Made by a program: the position numbers and the translations under genes. A DNA stretch of 64,000 nucleotides. Origin: Terfezia claveryi. Its lineage: Eukaryota > Ascomycota > Pezizomycetes > Pezizales > Pezizaceae. The stretch lies in contig WHUX01000001.1 of assembly GCA_015179025.1 (NCBI GenBank), positions 434,001-498,000 of the forward strand, read 5' to 3'. This document shows, one piece after another, positions 48,785 to 58,854 of the stretch (position 1 is the stretch's first letter; every line of letters starts with the position of its first letter). The notes below the pieces were generated by a model. The model did not search any database, had not been told where the DNA came from, and saw only the letters and a list, made by a program, of their open reading frames with translations.

Positions 48785-48997
48785 GTTCTGTGGGTGTAGT
48801 CTCGTTCCGTGGATATAGTTTGGTTTTGTGGATGTAGTTCTCGTTCCGTTGATATAGTTTGGTTCTGTGGATGTAGTTTATTTCTATGTATTTAGTTTGT
48901 TTCTATGTATTTAGTTTGTTTCTATGTATGAAGTTTGTACCTCTGGATGTAGTTTGTTTCTCTGGATATAGCTTTGTTTCTCTGGATGTAGTTTTGT
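48785..48997. repeat. Minisatellite, about 11 units of 19-20 bp
   Basis: Imperfect tandem units with approximate consensus GTTTCTSTGGATGTAGTTT (S = C or G). The first five units are of a GTTCYGTGGATRTAG type, the next three of a TTTCTATGTATTTAG type, and the last three of a TTTCTCTGGATRTAG type. Unit length is not a multiple of three and frames are not open throughout, so it is not coding. Confidence 0.9.
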
Positions 48998-49910
48998 TCT
49001 GTAAACGTCCATCTATCCAGTAAGAGTAGTATCGTTCAGTAGGAGGTTCTGTAGGAGTAGTGCAAGCCAAACTACGGTAATAGGGGATCCAACATGCGAG
49101 GTTTGGCTGTATATCGATCATCTTCAGTAATAGTCTGGTGCAATGGTCTGGAGTGCTGGGTGGTGAATAGTGAGCTTGAGTGTGAGGTGTGGGGGCGAGG
49201 AGTACCCAAGTCTTGTTGGTTGGCTCGGGACTATGGTTGTCAGTAGGGTAATAGCAGATTTTCGGCCGGAAAAAAAGTTTTTCTTGGCAATGCCCTTTTT
49301 CGTTTTATTCGTTTTTTCCGACCATCGCCACACAAACTTTTATCCGTTGAAATCGCACCCCATTTAAATGCAAATTTAGAGAACTGTTGTGCGATTTGTG
49401 CCAAGAACAACAAGCCATGTAAACAAAGGTATCCACGACAACACCTAGGTTAGTGGCTATTCATATCTTCACAAGTGCCGGAACGACATTTTCAGTGAAC
49501 ATGCCTCGTGTGAGCAACAAGCATCGCCTGACCCATTATCAACACTAGACTGCATGATTGAACATGTACAAGAATAACCAGACTACTACAAGAGTTAGAT
49601 CAGGAATTGGAGGATACTGTCATAGCGGAATTGGATCCGTTGTCGCCGCTGGGATGGGCAATGAGACTAAACCTGGCGTTCGGCCGTATCTAGCTGACTA
49701 ATATTAAGTCGTATGCCAAGACGCTACTCCTTACGTATATTTGGCAAAAGCCAACGTGAGGATTCCGGGGTTTATGGACGGATATATACGCCCCTTTTTG
49801 AGGCACTTTTCGACAGGGTACTCAAAGCTTGGCCATTTATTCGCCCGTATATTTCGCACAAGAATTTTGGGCCTAAAACAAACTTTTAGTACCCCTAGTG
49901 GGCACTGCTC

Positions 49911-49941
49911 GTAGTCTGGTTAGCTGCTCGTTACCCTGAAC
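49911..49941. repeat. Dispersed motifs GTAGTCTGGTTAG and GTTACCCTGAAC side by side
   Basis: GTAGTCTGGTTAGC (49911-49924) is followed by GTTACCCTGAAC (49930-49941). Both sequences recur elsewhere in this window; this is the only place where I saw them adjacent. GTAGTCTGGTTAGC plus a nearby CTCG also matches the complement of 16026-16043. Confidence 0.6.
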
Positions 49942-50125
49942 CACAACTCAGCTTATGTAACGCTTATATCTAACGCTTACGTAACCATCCGTACGCCAAG
50001 ATTTACAACTCTCACATCCACCAAAATTAAATCCACAATATTTCAGTCACATCAGCGCCGAGGATCCACTGTACAAACTCAAAAACAGCTAGCTAACACC
50101 TCAGTTACCTCTCGTTAACCTCCCA

Positions 50126-52046
50126 ATGGCTGCCTCACGGGCTTCCGGCAGTACCTCTTTTAAAGAAGAACTCGCAGATCTCATCGACGCAGGCACCAAG
50201 CCGAAAGATTTCGATCCAGAAGCCCCCGACCGGTTTGATGATGAGGATAAGAGTGATTCTGGGTTGGACACAAGCGAAGGCACTGATATCAGTGACGGTG
50301 GTAAGGGAAGGGAGCATTATGTTGCTGTTGGGAAGAGTAAATTGAGGGCGAGGATAGAGCAGCAGCAGGGGCCAGAGGCGCTGGGGGTACAGTATATGGG
50401 GAAGAAAGTGAATAGGGGAGATTTGTATGGAGATGAGGGGAAGGATGGGCTTGATGATGAGCTTGATGATGAGCTTGATGATAATGAAGAAGGGTTACCG
50501 TTTGAGATGCTGGAGAGGGTGGTTGGCGAAGAGGGTGCGGATGAGGAAATTGATAGCGATGCGGCATTCGGCGAGAGTGATGAGGAGAAGCAATGGGCAA
50601 AGTTCAAGTTTAAAGGCAGCAGGACCACAAAAGGAGGAGTTCCACCGAAAAAGTGTGCGAAAGTGGTAGGAAGCAGCAGTTACGACAAAGAGAATGAAGA
50701 AGACGGAGGTGCAGGACTCAGTGGCCTTGACGACACCGACTCCGAACCCGGCAGTGGAGACGACGATGGTGGGGAAGAGAATGAGGAAGAGGATGACGAT
50801 GAGGATGAGGGTGAGGATGAAGATGAGGATGAAGATGAGGATAGTGAGGACGACGAAGACGCTGAGTCGGACTCTGGCTCCGGCTCTGACTCCAGCTCCG
50901 CTCATGCTGAACTCCGCAAAGCTTTTGCAGGCCCCACAGCTCCCACTACCCCCACCATAGCCAATACCGATATAGAAAAAGGTACCGCTGTGCGCGTCCA
51001 GCAGGCCACCTTCGATGGACTCCTGGGTGGACGGGTAAAGCTTCAAAAGGGTCTTATTGCTGTGAACGACCTCGCGTTCCTTGAAGAAGACGGAAAAATC
51101 AATGCTCCCTCGACTCAAGATACATGGAAAGAAGCTGAAAAGGCGGCTGTCAAGCTATGGAATGCAATCGCTGAGATGAGAACAGTATCATTCCCCCACC
51201 TTGCACTACCCTATTAGACCACGGAAATTTACACTAACATCACTTCTTTCACAGGACATCCTCCCCACACACAACAACTCAAAAAAGCGCAAGGCTCCAG
51301 AAATCACCACAGACACCACCACACCCCAACTCACGACCCACATGACCACCCTCCATACTCTCGCATCCCCCCACCGCGCAGCCAACATCACAAAATGGAC
51401 CTCCCAAACCCACTCCGCCTCCAATACCGACCCCCTCCTTCCCCACCGCACAAAGCGCCTCAACAACACTGCTCCTGCTACCATAATTACCCTCTCCGGT
51501 CTTCCCCCCCACCTAGACTCCTACCTCCACCCTTCTGGTCACCCCACACAAATCCAACCCCGCCTCCTCTCCCGCGCGCATGTACCAAGATTCTGCGCGC
51601 CCAGACACGCAGCAAGAGCAATCCCCTCCTCAAACAACATCTACGATGACAGCGAGTTCTACTCCCTCCTCCTAAACACACTGATAACACAGCGCTCCTC
51701 AAGCGCTGCTGCCTCTACCTTTACCAGTTCCTCGACGCTAACCCAAGCGAAGAAGGCGCTAAAGGTAGGAATGAAGATGCGGATAGATAAAGAGACGGGA
51801 CACATGGTTAAGGTGGATACGAAGGCTAGTAAGGGGAGGAGATTGAGGTATGGGGTGCATGAGAAGCTGATGGACTTTATGGCACCGGTGGGGGAGAGAG
51901 CGTTAGGCTGGTGGGAGGAGAGGCAGGTGGGGGAGTTATTTGCCAGTTTGTTGGGGAGGAGGGTGGAGGGGGAAAGGAGAGAGGAAATGGATGTTGATGG
52001 GGAGGGCGAGGTGCTGGAGGAGGATGGGCTTCAGATATTTGGGTGA
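50126..52046 (+). CDS. BFR2: BFR2/AATF family ribosome-biogenesis protein
   Basis: Nucleolar protein of the small-subunit processome, needed for early 18S rRNA processing (AATF/Che-1 in animals). Exons 50126-51184 and 51255-52046; 616 residues. The N-terminal region is conserved (FKEELADLIDAGTKPKDFDP). It is followed by a long acidic region with DDELDDELDDNEE and, at ~210-250, an almost pure Asp/Glu run. The AATF domain covers ~285-390 (KGTAVRVQQATFDGLLGGRV, LQKGLIAVNDLAFLEE, AVKLWNAIAEMRT) and continues over the intron with DILPTHNNSKKRK. The C-terminal TRAUB domain shows DDSEFYSLLLNTLI and KASKGRRLRYGVHEKLMDFM. The intron (GTATCA...ACAG, 70 bp) is placed where the family sequence continues in phase. 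Confidence 0.9.
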
Positions 52047-52463
52047 GAGCCCGGTGCATTGGGTGTTGTATTATATGTATTTTTTTCCCTATTCGTTGGA
52101 TGTGTGCATTCTCTCTGTTTTTGTTAATTATATATAAAAGTTACGTAGCAGATGAATGCACAGAAATGACGGTTAATCGTCTATTACCCTGATTTGACCG
52201 AGCTGCAAAATCTTGGCGTCATCGGTCATTGGTGGCGGGACATATCGCTGATTCAGCGGCATTTGTGCAAGGCAGCGAGAGAGTCGTCATCTACTAATAG
52301 AGCTCCCCACCCCTCCTGTGAAGAGTCCCAGAACACTCCTACACAGCCGGCCGTACTTGTTTTCAGGTATAGGAAACACACCAGCGATTTATAAACACTC
52401 TGTATCTCTTTCATCCTCCATCCTTGCCTACTCCGAGCTGCTGAGGAGGACCCGTACCCCAAG
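52047..52463. other. Spacer BFR2 to VPS27
   Basis: 417 bp with no gene. TTACCCTGA motif at 52184-52192. The rest should contain the BFR2 3' end and VPS27 promoter. Confidence 0.5.
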
Positions 52464-54843
52464 ATGTCGTGGTTTTTGGCCTCGAACAATGGCCTAGATG
52501 AGCAGGTTGAGAAGGCCACATCGTCAAGTTTGTAGGTATCACATCTGGGCTGGAAGAGTATAGCAAGTGCTGGGCTGATATTAGGGCAATACAGGGAGGA
52601 TCTGGCTTTGAACTTGGAAATCTCGGATACCATCCGCAGCAAGACGGTTCAGCCGAAAGAGGCTATGAGGTCGCTGAAGAAGCGTGTTGGACATAAGAAT
52701 CCCAATATCCAGCTTGCGGCTCTTAGAGTGAGTGGCATTCGGTACTCCTGGTGTATGGGACCTCGAGATAACTAATGCTTCGCTCTCTGCCAAACAGCTG
52801 ACAGACACCTGTGTGAAAAATGGCGGACCACATTTCCTCGTTGAAATCGCATCTCGAGAGTTCATGGATAACCTAGTATCGTTAATAAATGCGCCCGGGG
52901 CGTGCACTCCCGAAGTCAAAGCCAAGATGCTTGAGGTTATCCAGACTTGGGCCACCGCATTCGAAGGAATGAGCCAGCTCTCATACGTCCAAGACGTCTA
53001 TAACAGACTCCGAAACGAAGGCCATGACTTCCCCCCGCTGACCAGGATAACTTCGAGTTTTGTTGATTCCTCGGCAGTGAGTTCCAGTCTGTCCCCAATC
53101 TAACGAGAACTCTTGCTCACCTTAGTTGTTCAGCCACCCGAATGGGCCGACTCGGATGTGTGTATGCGGTGCCGGACTGCGTTTTCGTTTATGAATAGGA
53201 AGCATCATTGTAGGAATTGCGGAAATGTATTTTGTGGAAGTTGCTCTTCGAAGAATTTACCGCTGCCGGATTTAGGGATTGTCCAGCCGGAGAGGGTGTG
53301 TGATGGGTGCCATATCAAATTAACGGAGAAGAAGGCTAGTGTCATTAAGGCGAATACCCACCGAAGTCACCATGGAGATGCACATAAGCATCACTCCTCC
53401 CGGAATAAGCCACCTGCGCCATCTATGCAGCCGCGAAATGCTAGGGTCGAGGATGACGACGATGAGGATCTGAAGATGGCATTGAAGATGTCCCTGGACG
53501 AGGTCAAGGGTGCAGGCAGGACTGGGTATATATCGCAAAGCCAATTACAAGCGCAGCAAGCACAACAAGCACAGCAGAAGCCCGTTACCACTACCCAGAC
53601 CTCTACGAAGCCTCCTGCTGCAAAGTCTCAAGAAGAGGAGGAAGATGAAGAGTTGAAGGCTGCAATTGCGGCAAGTTTGAAGGATATGGAAGTGCAAAAG
53701 GCGAAATCTGCTTGGTCGAATCCTACCACAGCTTCCGCAGCAGCAGCCCGTGCATCTGCCACAGCTCCTCGTCCAGACCATGAACTGTCACCTGTAGAGG
53801 CAGAGAATATAAACCTATTTGCTACGTTGGTAGATCGGCTTCAGTCACAACCGCCTGGAACTATTCTTAGAGAGCCTCAGATCCAGGAACTTTATGAAAG
53901 TATAGGTGCACTTCGACCCAAACTGGCAAGAACATTTGGTGATACCATGAGTAAATATGGTGAGCCGCTGCGATACACCCCTGCGCACTTGGGGTTCACG
54001 ACTAACATATCCATAGAGGCACTATGCGATCTCCATGCAAAGCTCGCGACCGTAGTACGGTACTACGACAAGATGCTCGAAGAGCGACTTCAGCAAACTT
54101 ACAGCCGCCACAGCATAAGCGGTCTCCCCCCACAAGGCCAACAACGACCCAGTCCCTACCCCACCTTACCTCCCAGCGGCGACGTGAGAGGATACTACTC
54201 CCGTAACGCAGAATCTCGAGCACCGCCACCATCCACCACCGCCTATAAAGACTACTACACACAGCATCAATCATACGATAACATGGTAGGAGGAATTCCT
54301 CCCCCACAACAACCACAACCATCACAACCATCGCAACAGAAATCACAAGCACCGTCAACTCAAAAACTCTATTTTAATGGATATCCGAAACCGCAGGCAG
54401 TACACCAGAGCCCGGCACCACAGCAGCAGCCTAATCAACCCCCTCCTCCTGCCACGGATGGACCTTCGTCTCCGCAGCAATCTCATAGACAACCCCCACC
54501 TACGGCGGCAGGTCAGCCACAGCAGCAGCCAAGCCAATCCCCGTCGACGGCGCCGCCAGCCGAGCAGAGCTATTGGCAGTATCTCCCCCAGCCGAAAGGT
54601 CAGGACGGGCCGGGAGGGTATCCGTACCCTTATCCGCCCCAGCAGTACCTACCCCAACAGCCACCAACGCAGTGGCAGCAGCCTCCTCAGCAGCAGCAGC
54701 CAGGGGACAGACTCCACAAGGGGGATATGCATATCCAGGGGGGGAGGGCGGGGGCGCCGGCGTCTCAGGAAGCTCCACCGCCACAGCAGCAGCAGCAGCA
54801 GAAGGAACTGCTGGCAAAACCGGGGAACCGGAACCAAGTTTGA
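52464..54843 (+). CDS. VPS27: ESCRT-0 subunit Vps27 (VHS-FYVE-UIM)
   Basis: Recruits ubiquitinated cargo to PI3P-rich endosomes and starts ESCRT sorting into multivesicular bodies. Exons 52464-52531, 52595-52727, 52798-53076, 53134-54843; 729 residues. VHS domain residues 1-~145 ([54 protein letters not shown]). FYVE finger ~164-222 with all signatures: [20 protein letters not shown]. Two UIMs: [17 protein letters not shown] and [21 protein letters not shown]-like helical region follows ([32 protein letters not shown]). The C-terminal ~270 residues are Pro/Gln-rich with many PQQ repeats. The first splice needs acceptor ACAG at 52594, giving [15 protein letters not shown]. Confidence 0.95.
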
Positions 54844-55214
54844 TTGATTTATAAGTTTTCGAGGGTGATTGGGTGATTGGGGTAGAGGTTTTTGTGCATT
54901 TTTGATTACACCATTTGTAGTGTGCTATTTTACAGTGCTACCTATGTGCTTTGATTTTGATTGGAGCCGTGATGTTGGGCGTTGGATTTTGTTAGTACTT
55001 GTTGCTTGCGATGTTTATGAGAATGAACGGGGGGCTACTTTATAGTACTATTGTCTGATGAATCAGAACTATGGAGTTAGCCTGAGTACGCACATGAATG
55101 GGTATTGTGCAACTTGTGATTGCTTTTGTAACAGAACTAGAAATGTACATGTGCCTCGATTTATCGATTGGCCGTTTCAATTATTCCTTTGTGAGACCCA
55201 GAAAAAACGCCTAG
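54844..55214. other. Short spacer between converging VPS27 and LUC7
   Basis: 371 bp, AT-rich, no gene seen; should hold both 3' untranslated ends. Confidence 0.5.
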
Positions 55215-56467
55215 TTAACAGATCATACATAAGTACATGATGGGAATTCGAGAAATCAAAGAGTCATTCCAAAGATGAATATGCAAAATAGCTCTTACCC
55301 TCTCCCCTCCTCCCTCTCTCCTCTCCAATACACCACCACACCCTAATAACCTTAATACCTCCCATATGCCCCTGCTCCCCCATTCCGTCCCCAAACCCTC
55401 CCCCCCACCTCCGCCCCTCCCACCTCTAAATCCCCCGCCCCTCCCACCGCGGAATCCCCCCCGCCCACCACCCCCGTGGCCATGATGGTCTCTATCGAAT
55501 CCGCCATCGCGATCATGGAAGTCCCGTGGCCCGTGGGGATATGCGTGGTCAATGGAGGGCGGCGGACCACCTCTCTTCCCGAGCTCCTCCTGGAGACGTT
55601 TGAGTTCTTTGCGCATGGATGCGTAGCCGAGATGCATCTGCCGCCGCCATCAGTCACAAAACACCGAGAAAAACAAAAAAATCAATTGTGGTATAAAGAA
55701 ATCTGAATCTAAGGGAATAAGGGGATTCCGGGGGTAGATACGCACCTTCCCATAAAAATGGTCTGCTAACCTCCTATCATTATCCAACCTACTCAAATAC
55801 GCCCCACAAACATCACACACTTGCAACTTTTGGTGGCCACTCGGCCCCGCCGAGTCTCCCAACACCTTCAACTCCCTCCCTTTCTCCTCTTTCTCCCTCC
55901 TCCACCCTTTCACTCTCCACAGCCCCTCCAACGCCGCCCCAACCATCCCACTCTCCCCCAGCACCTCCACCTCCTGCAGCCCTGTCACGATGGACCTATC
56001 CAGCTCGCTCATCCCCTTTAGCAGTGTATTCGTCTTCAAGATCTCATCAGGAGTTTTATCCAGCCTCCGCTGCGCAGCCTCAATGCGGCGGTTACAGTCG
56101 TCGATGAACTTCTGCAGGTCGCGGAGGTACTCGTGCTCGAATTGTGGTTTGTGGGTATTTGGGGGATTTGAGGAGGAGGCAAGGCCGTGGTAGTCGGATT
56201 TGAGCGTCTCGGAGTGGATTTTGGGACACGGGCCAAGGTCGAATTTCGTGTTTGTGAAAAGGTCGTGCGGGCAGGTGCCCACGATGAAGGATTTGCAGAC
56301 GCGGGGATCAGTAAGCGTGAGGTTGGAGGTGGGCGAGGAATGCGTATGACCCATGAGCTGCTCGAGGAGCTTGCGCTGTAGCGGTGAAGGAGGGGGGGTT
56401 ACCGTTAGTTTGTATGGGGGGAAGAAGGGGGGATAGAGCAGGGGGAGGTTACCTGTTCGGCCGCCAT
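55215..56467 (-). CDS. LUC7: U1 snRNP protein Luc7
   Basis: U1 snRNP component helping 5' splice-site choice. Exons 56467-56453 (only MAAEQ), 56375-55746 and 55637-55215; up to 355 residues. MAAEQ joins RKLLEQLMGH, the classic Luc7 start. The first zinc finger (CCCH) is VCKSFIVGTCPHDLF with GPCPKIH; the second (C2H2-type) is QVCDVCGAYL through RLADHFYGKMHLGY, split by the last intron. Between them is a coiled coil (EYLRDLQKFIDDCNRRIEAA). The tail is Gly/Arg-rich (GGFRGGRGG). The C-terminal ~60 residues of the main frame read poorly (EVLRLLGCGGV). Next to an 8-G run near 55405, other frames give more RGG/FGG-like endings, for example GRNGGAGAYGRY stopping at 55352. The exact C-terminus is therefore uncertain. 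Confidence 0.88.
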
Positions 56468-57305
56468 GGTGCGGAGGTGCACTGCGGAGGCAGCAGCTGG
56501 TGCGAGGGCGATTGGGCTGCTCGAAGGATGATTAGGTTGGCGGTGTGGGGTTTGAGGTTGCGGCTGCTGTTGATTGATCGTTGTATCATAGAATGGTAAC
56601 TAACTCTGTTACACAGCGACAGTCTAGTCCGCGTCCGGCTTACGCCCACGTCACGCCCGACGCGGAAAAACGCGTTCCCCCGGCACCTTGATATCAACAA
56701 AGACAGAAATATGTTTCACAGACTGGCTCTCCAGCTTCTTTGATTGACGCCTACGTGCTGTATAGACAAGACAGTCAGGCAAACAACCATATGAGCGGGC
56801 TATATGGCATACACACACACAGCGATCACAGGCCAAGGTAGGCCCCGGAACGACGAGACCCAACACAAACACTGTAGGCAATGTGAGGGATAAGAGGTGG
56901 AAGAGGTGAAAGATGAAGACCGTCTATTCCGCCACCGCTCCCCACAGCCAGCCATCATCCCCATCCCCCATCCCCCATTCACCATCCCCATCCACACGTG
57001 AACCGTGAACCGTACATATAGATCTCAAAAACACACCAATAGTGAACATAAGATGCCAAAGTGCAAAGTCAAAGTGTAAAAACAAACAAAGAAATCCATC
57101 AAAACTTCATCAAAGACCCGAGAGAAAAAGAGAGAGCTGATGTGTTTCACGTGCCGATAGGTAACCATATGCCAACCCCTACCCATCTCTACACACCTCT
57201 ACACACCTCTCTACACACACACATACACATGCTGCCAGAGATGCAACGTGCATCCCCTACTTGAGAATCAATAAATAGTACGCCAATAACAAGAGCGCTA
57301 AGCAC
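56468..57305. other. Spacer between LUC7 start and HP1 stop
   Basis: 838 bp with no gene. Contains CT/CA-rich low complexity (56940-57000, 57170-57230). Confidence 0.5.
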
Positions 57306-58412
57306 CTATTCATCGTCTTTGTAAAGATTATTACCACTACCGGTTTCCTTAAAAACACTACACAAAATTGCTTCGACATTAGCGGAAAACTGATACCAGC
57401 GGGTATGAGGCCACATACAGATGCTGTTCGTAAAACTTGAGCATTCGCTGTGGGGCTTTCTTATAGACTGTATGAACCTCATGCTGCGACTTTTTGCCAT
57501 TGGCCCTATGCAGCATGTCAGTAACGTCCGTTCCTTTGATATCAAAGCGCCCCTCAACGTACCATTGTATGTAGCAGATCAGCCCCTTATCAGTCTTCTC
57601 AATAGTATCGATGGCCTGAATCTCGTCCTCCCAGCTTCCAGCCGGTGGTTTCCACTTAGGCTCCTCTGCAGGAGCGGGAGACTCGTTCGAGGAGGTCGTC
57701 TTCTTCTTCTTTGCAGTTCCTGGGGTGCTGCCGACGTTGGATTGTCTCGACCTCTTGTTCGTAGGAGCACTATATTTCGGCTTTCCGCCTACTGATTGAA
57801 AATACTCCTCAAGGACATCCTTTGCACCTCTATCATATATAGTCAGTTTTCACATGAAATCTTGGCACTGGGGAACAAAAATTGAAACTGAGACCCACGC
57901 GCAGTTCTCCTCCGGCTCCCAGGTCATGTCCGACTTCTTCTCATACCCTTTCCATTTCACTAACAGCATGAGTTTCTATTGGGATGCATGTCAGTACACG
58001 ATCAAACGCGTTCACCTTGGTTAGTGGGCCAATGCGCTGCCCCCGTGCTTCAGGCAATAGATGATGAGCCGCAAACATAATGGAGACCCTGGACCATTGG
58101 AGCATTACCCCAACGTGAGCCAAAGGGGCTTTGTCATCTCCAGCCGCACCACCCAGTATCGAGTCCACTGCACAAATTCCCTCGTGCGAAAAAAATCGGA
58201 ATGTGATGATGGGTTGGGTATTCAGGTTGGTGAAAACTGACCTTGCCCTCAAACTTGTGATCCTTGATTGCCTCGACAACGTACTCATCCTCGCCACCTT
58301 CCTCATCCTCATCTGCTTCCATATCTTCATCCATTTCCTCGACATCACCAGCAGCAGCCCTGTCCTTGACGGGCTCTGCGTCGGAATCACTCTCGAAGGT
58401 TTGCGGTGGCAT
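57306..58412 (-). CDS. Heterochromatin protein 1 (chromodomain plus chromoshadow domain)
   Basis: Reader of H3K9 methylation that builds heterochromatin; dimerises through its chromoshadow domain. Exons 58412-58242, 57975-57899, 57829-57419, 57357-57306; 236 residues. An acidic N-terminus (EEMDEDMEADEDEEGGEDE) leads to the chromodomain at ~43-82: EYVVEAIKDHKFEGKKLMLL, VKWKGYEKKSDMTWEPEEN, with Tyr44, the Trp of VKWKGY and the W of TWEP positioned as the aromatic cage. A Lys/Ser-rich hinge (NKRSRQS, TAKKKKTTSS) follows, then the chromoshadow domain from ~135 (WEDEIQAIDTIEKTDKGLI, CYIQWYVEGRFDI, HRANGKKSQHEVHTVYKKA, MLKFYEQHLVF). The final 52-nt exon restores HLVFKETGS. Divergent to CCT5. Confidence 0.93.
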
Positions 58413-58854
58413 AATTGACGTGTCTGTAGAGTTGTGCCCCAAGGAAGTGACTGCCCTAGCCGAACTTTCGAGATAAGGCAAGATGAAGTTGATTTCGGAC
58501 ACGGAGGAAAAGTGGGAACGTAAGGTGGTTGGCTGCCAATCGCAATCGCGTCCCTAGTTAGGTTATGTAATCCTCAGACGGTGCGACGCGCACATCAAAA
58601 AACTAGCGCTCGCCAAGTGCTGACAAAGCATCTGATTGGCTGGCAGAGCCGCACCAAAATCTACAATGTCAAGTTACTAGCAACGTCCCACCACTCCTGT
58701 ACCCCTCACCAGACGGAATAAACGAGTCCCATCAGCACCAGAGCACCGCCGATAGCTCCGAAACAGCTGCTTCGCCGGTCTGACAGTTCCCATCGTTAGC
58801 AGTCCAATTCTCGAACCAAATCACAAGATTATTGGCTCTGGAGCCTACGCAATC
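58413..58854. promoter_or_regulatory. Shared divergent promoter of HP1 and CCT5
   Basis: 442 bp separate the two start codons. An inverted CCAAT box (ATTGG, 58635-58639, in GATTGGCTGG) lies near the middle. Most of it must be 5' leader and promoter for both genes; dual use is inference. Confidence 0.45.

Larger units (their letters stand above)
46299..50125. other. Long gene-free spacer
   Basis: 3.8 kb with no firm gene. It holds long T runs (46520-46560, 46680-46700), a ~17-base G run near 47635-47650, a TATATA run near 47175, the minisatellite at 48785-48997, AACCAGACTAC at 49576-49586, and GTAGTCTGGTT followed by GTTACCCTGAAC at 49911-49941. One weak small ORF is listed separately. Confidence 0.55.

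Noticed and set aside
49379..49450. Short Cys-rich reading (CAICAKNNKPCKQ) resembling part of a Zn-binding motif
   Set aside because: Too short, stop codons on both sides, and another frame is equally Cys-containing.
50289..51118. Long open antisense frames across BFR2
   Set aside because: Mirror of Asp/Glu codon runs; the sense strand carries the conserved AATF domain.
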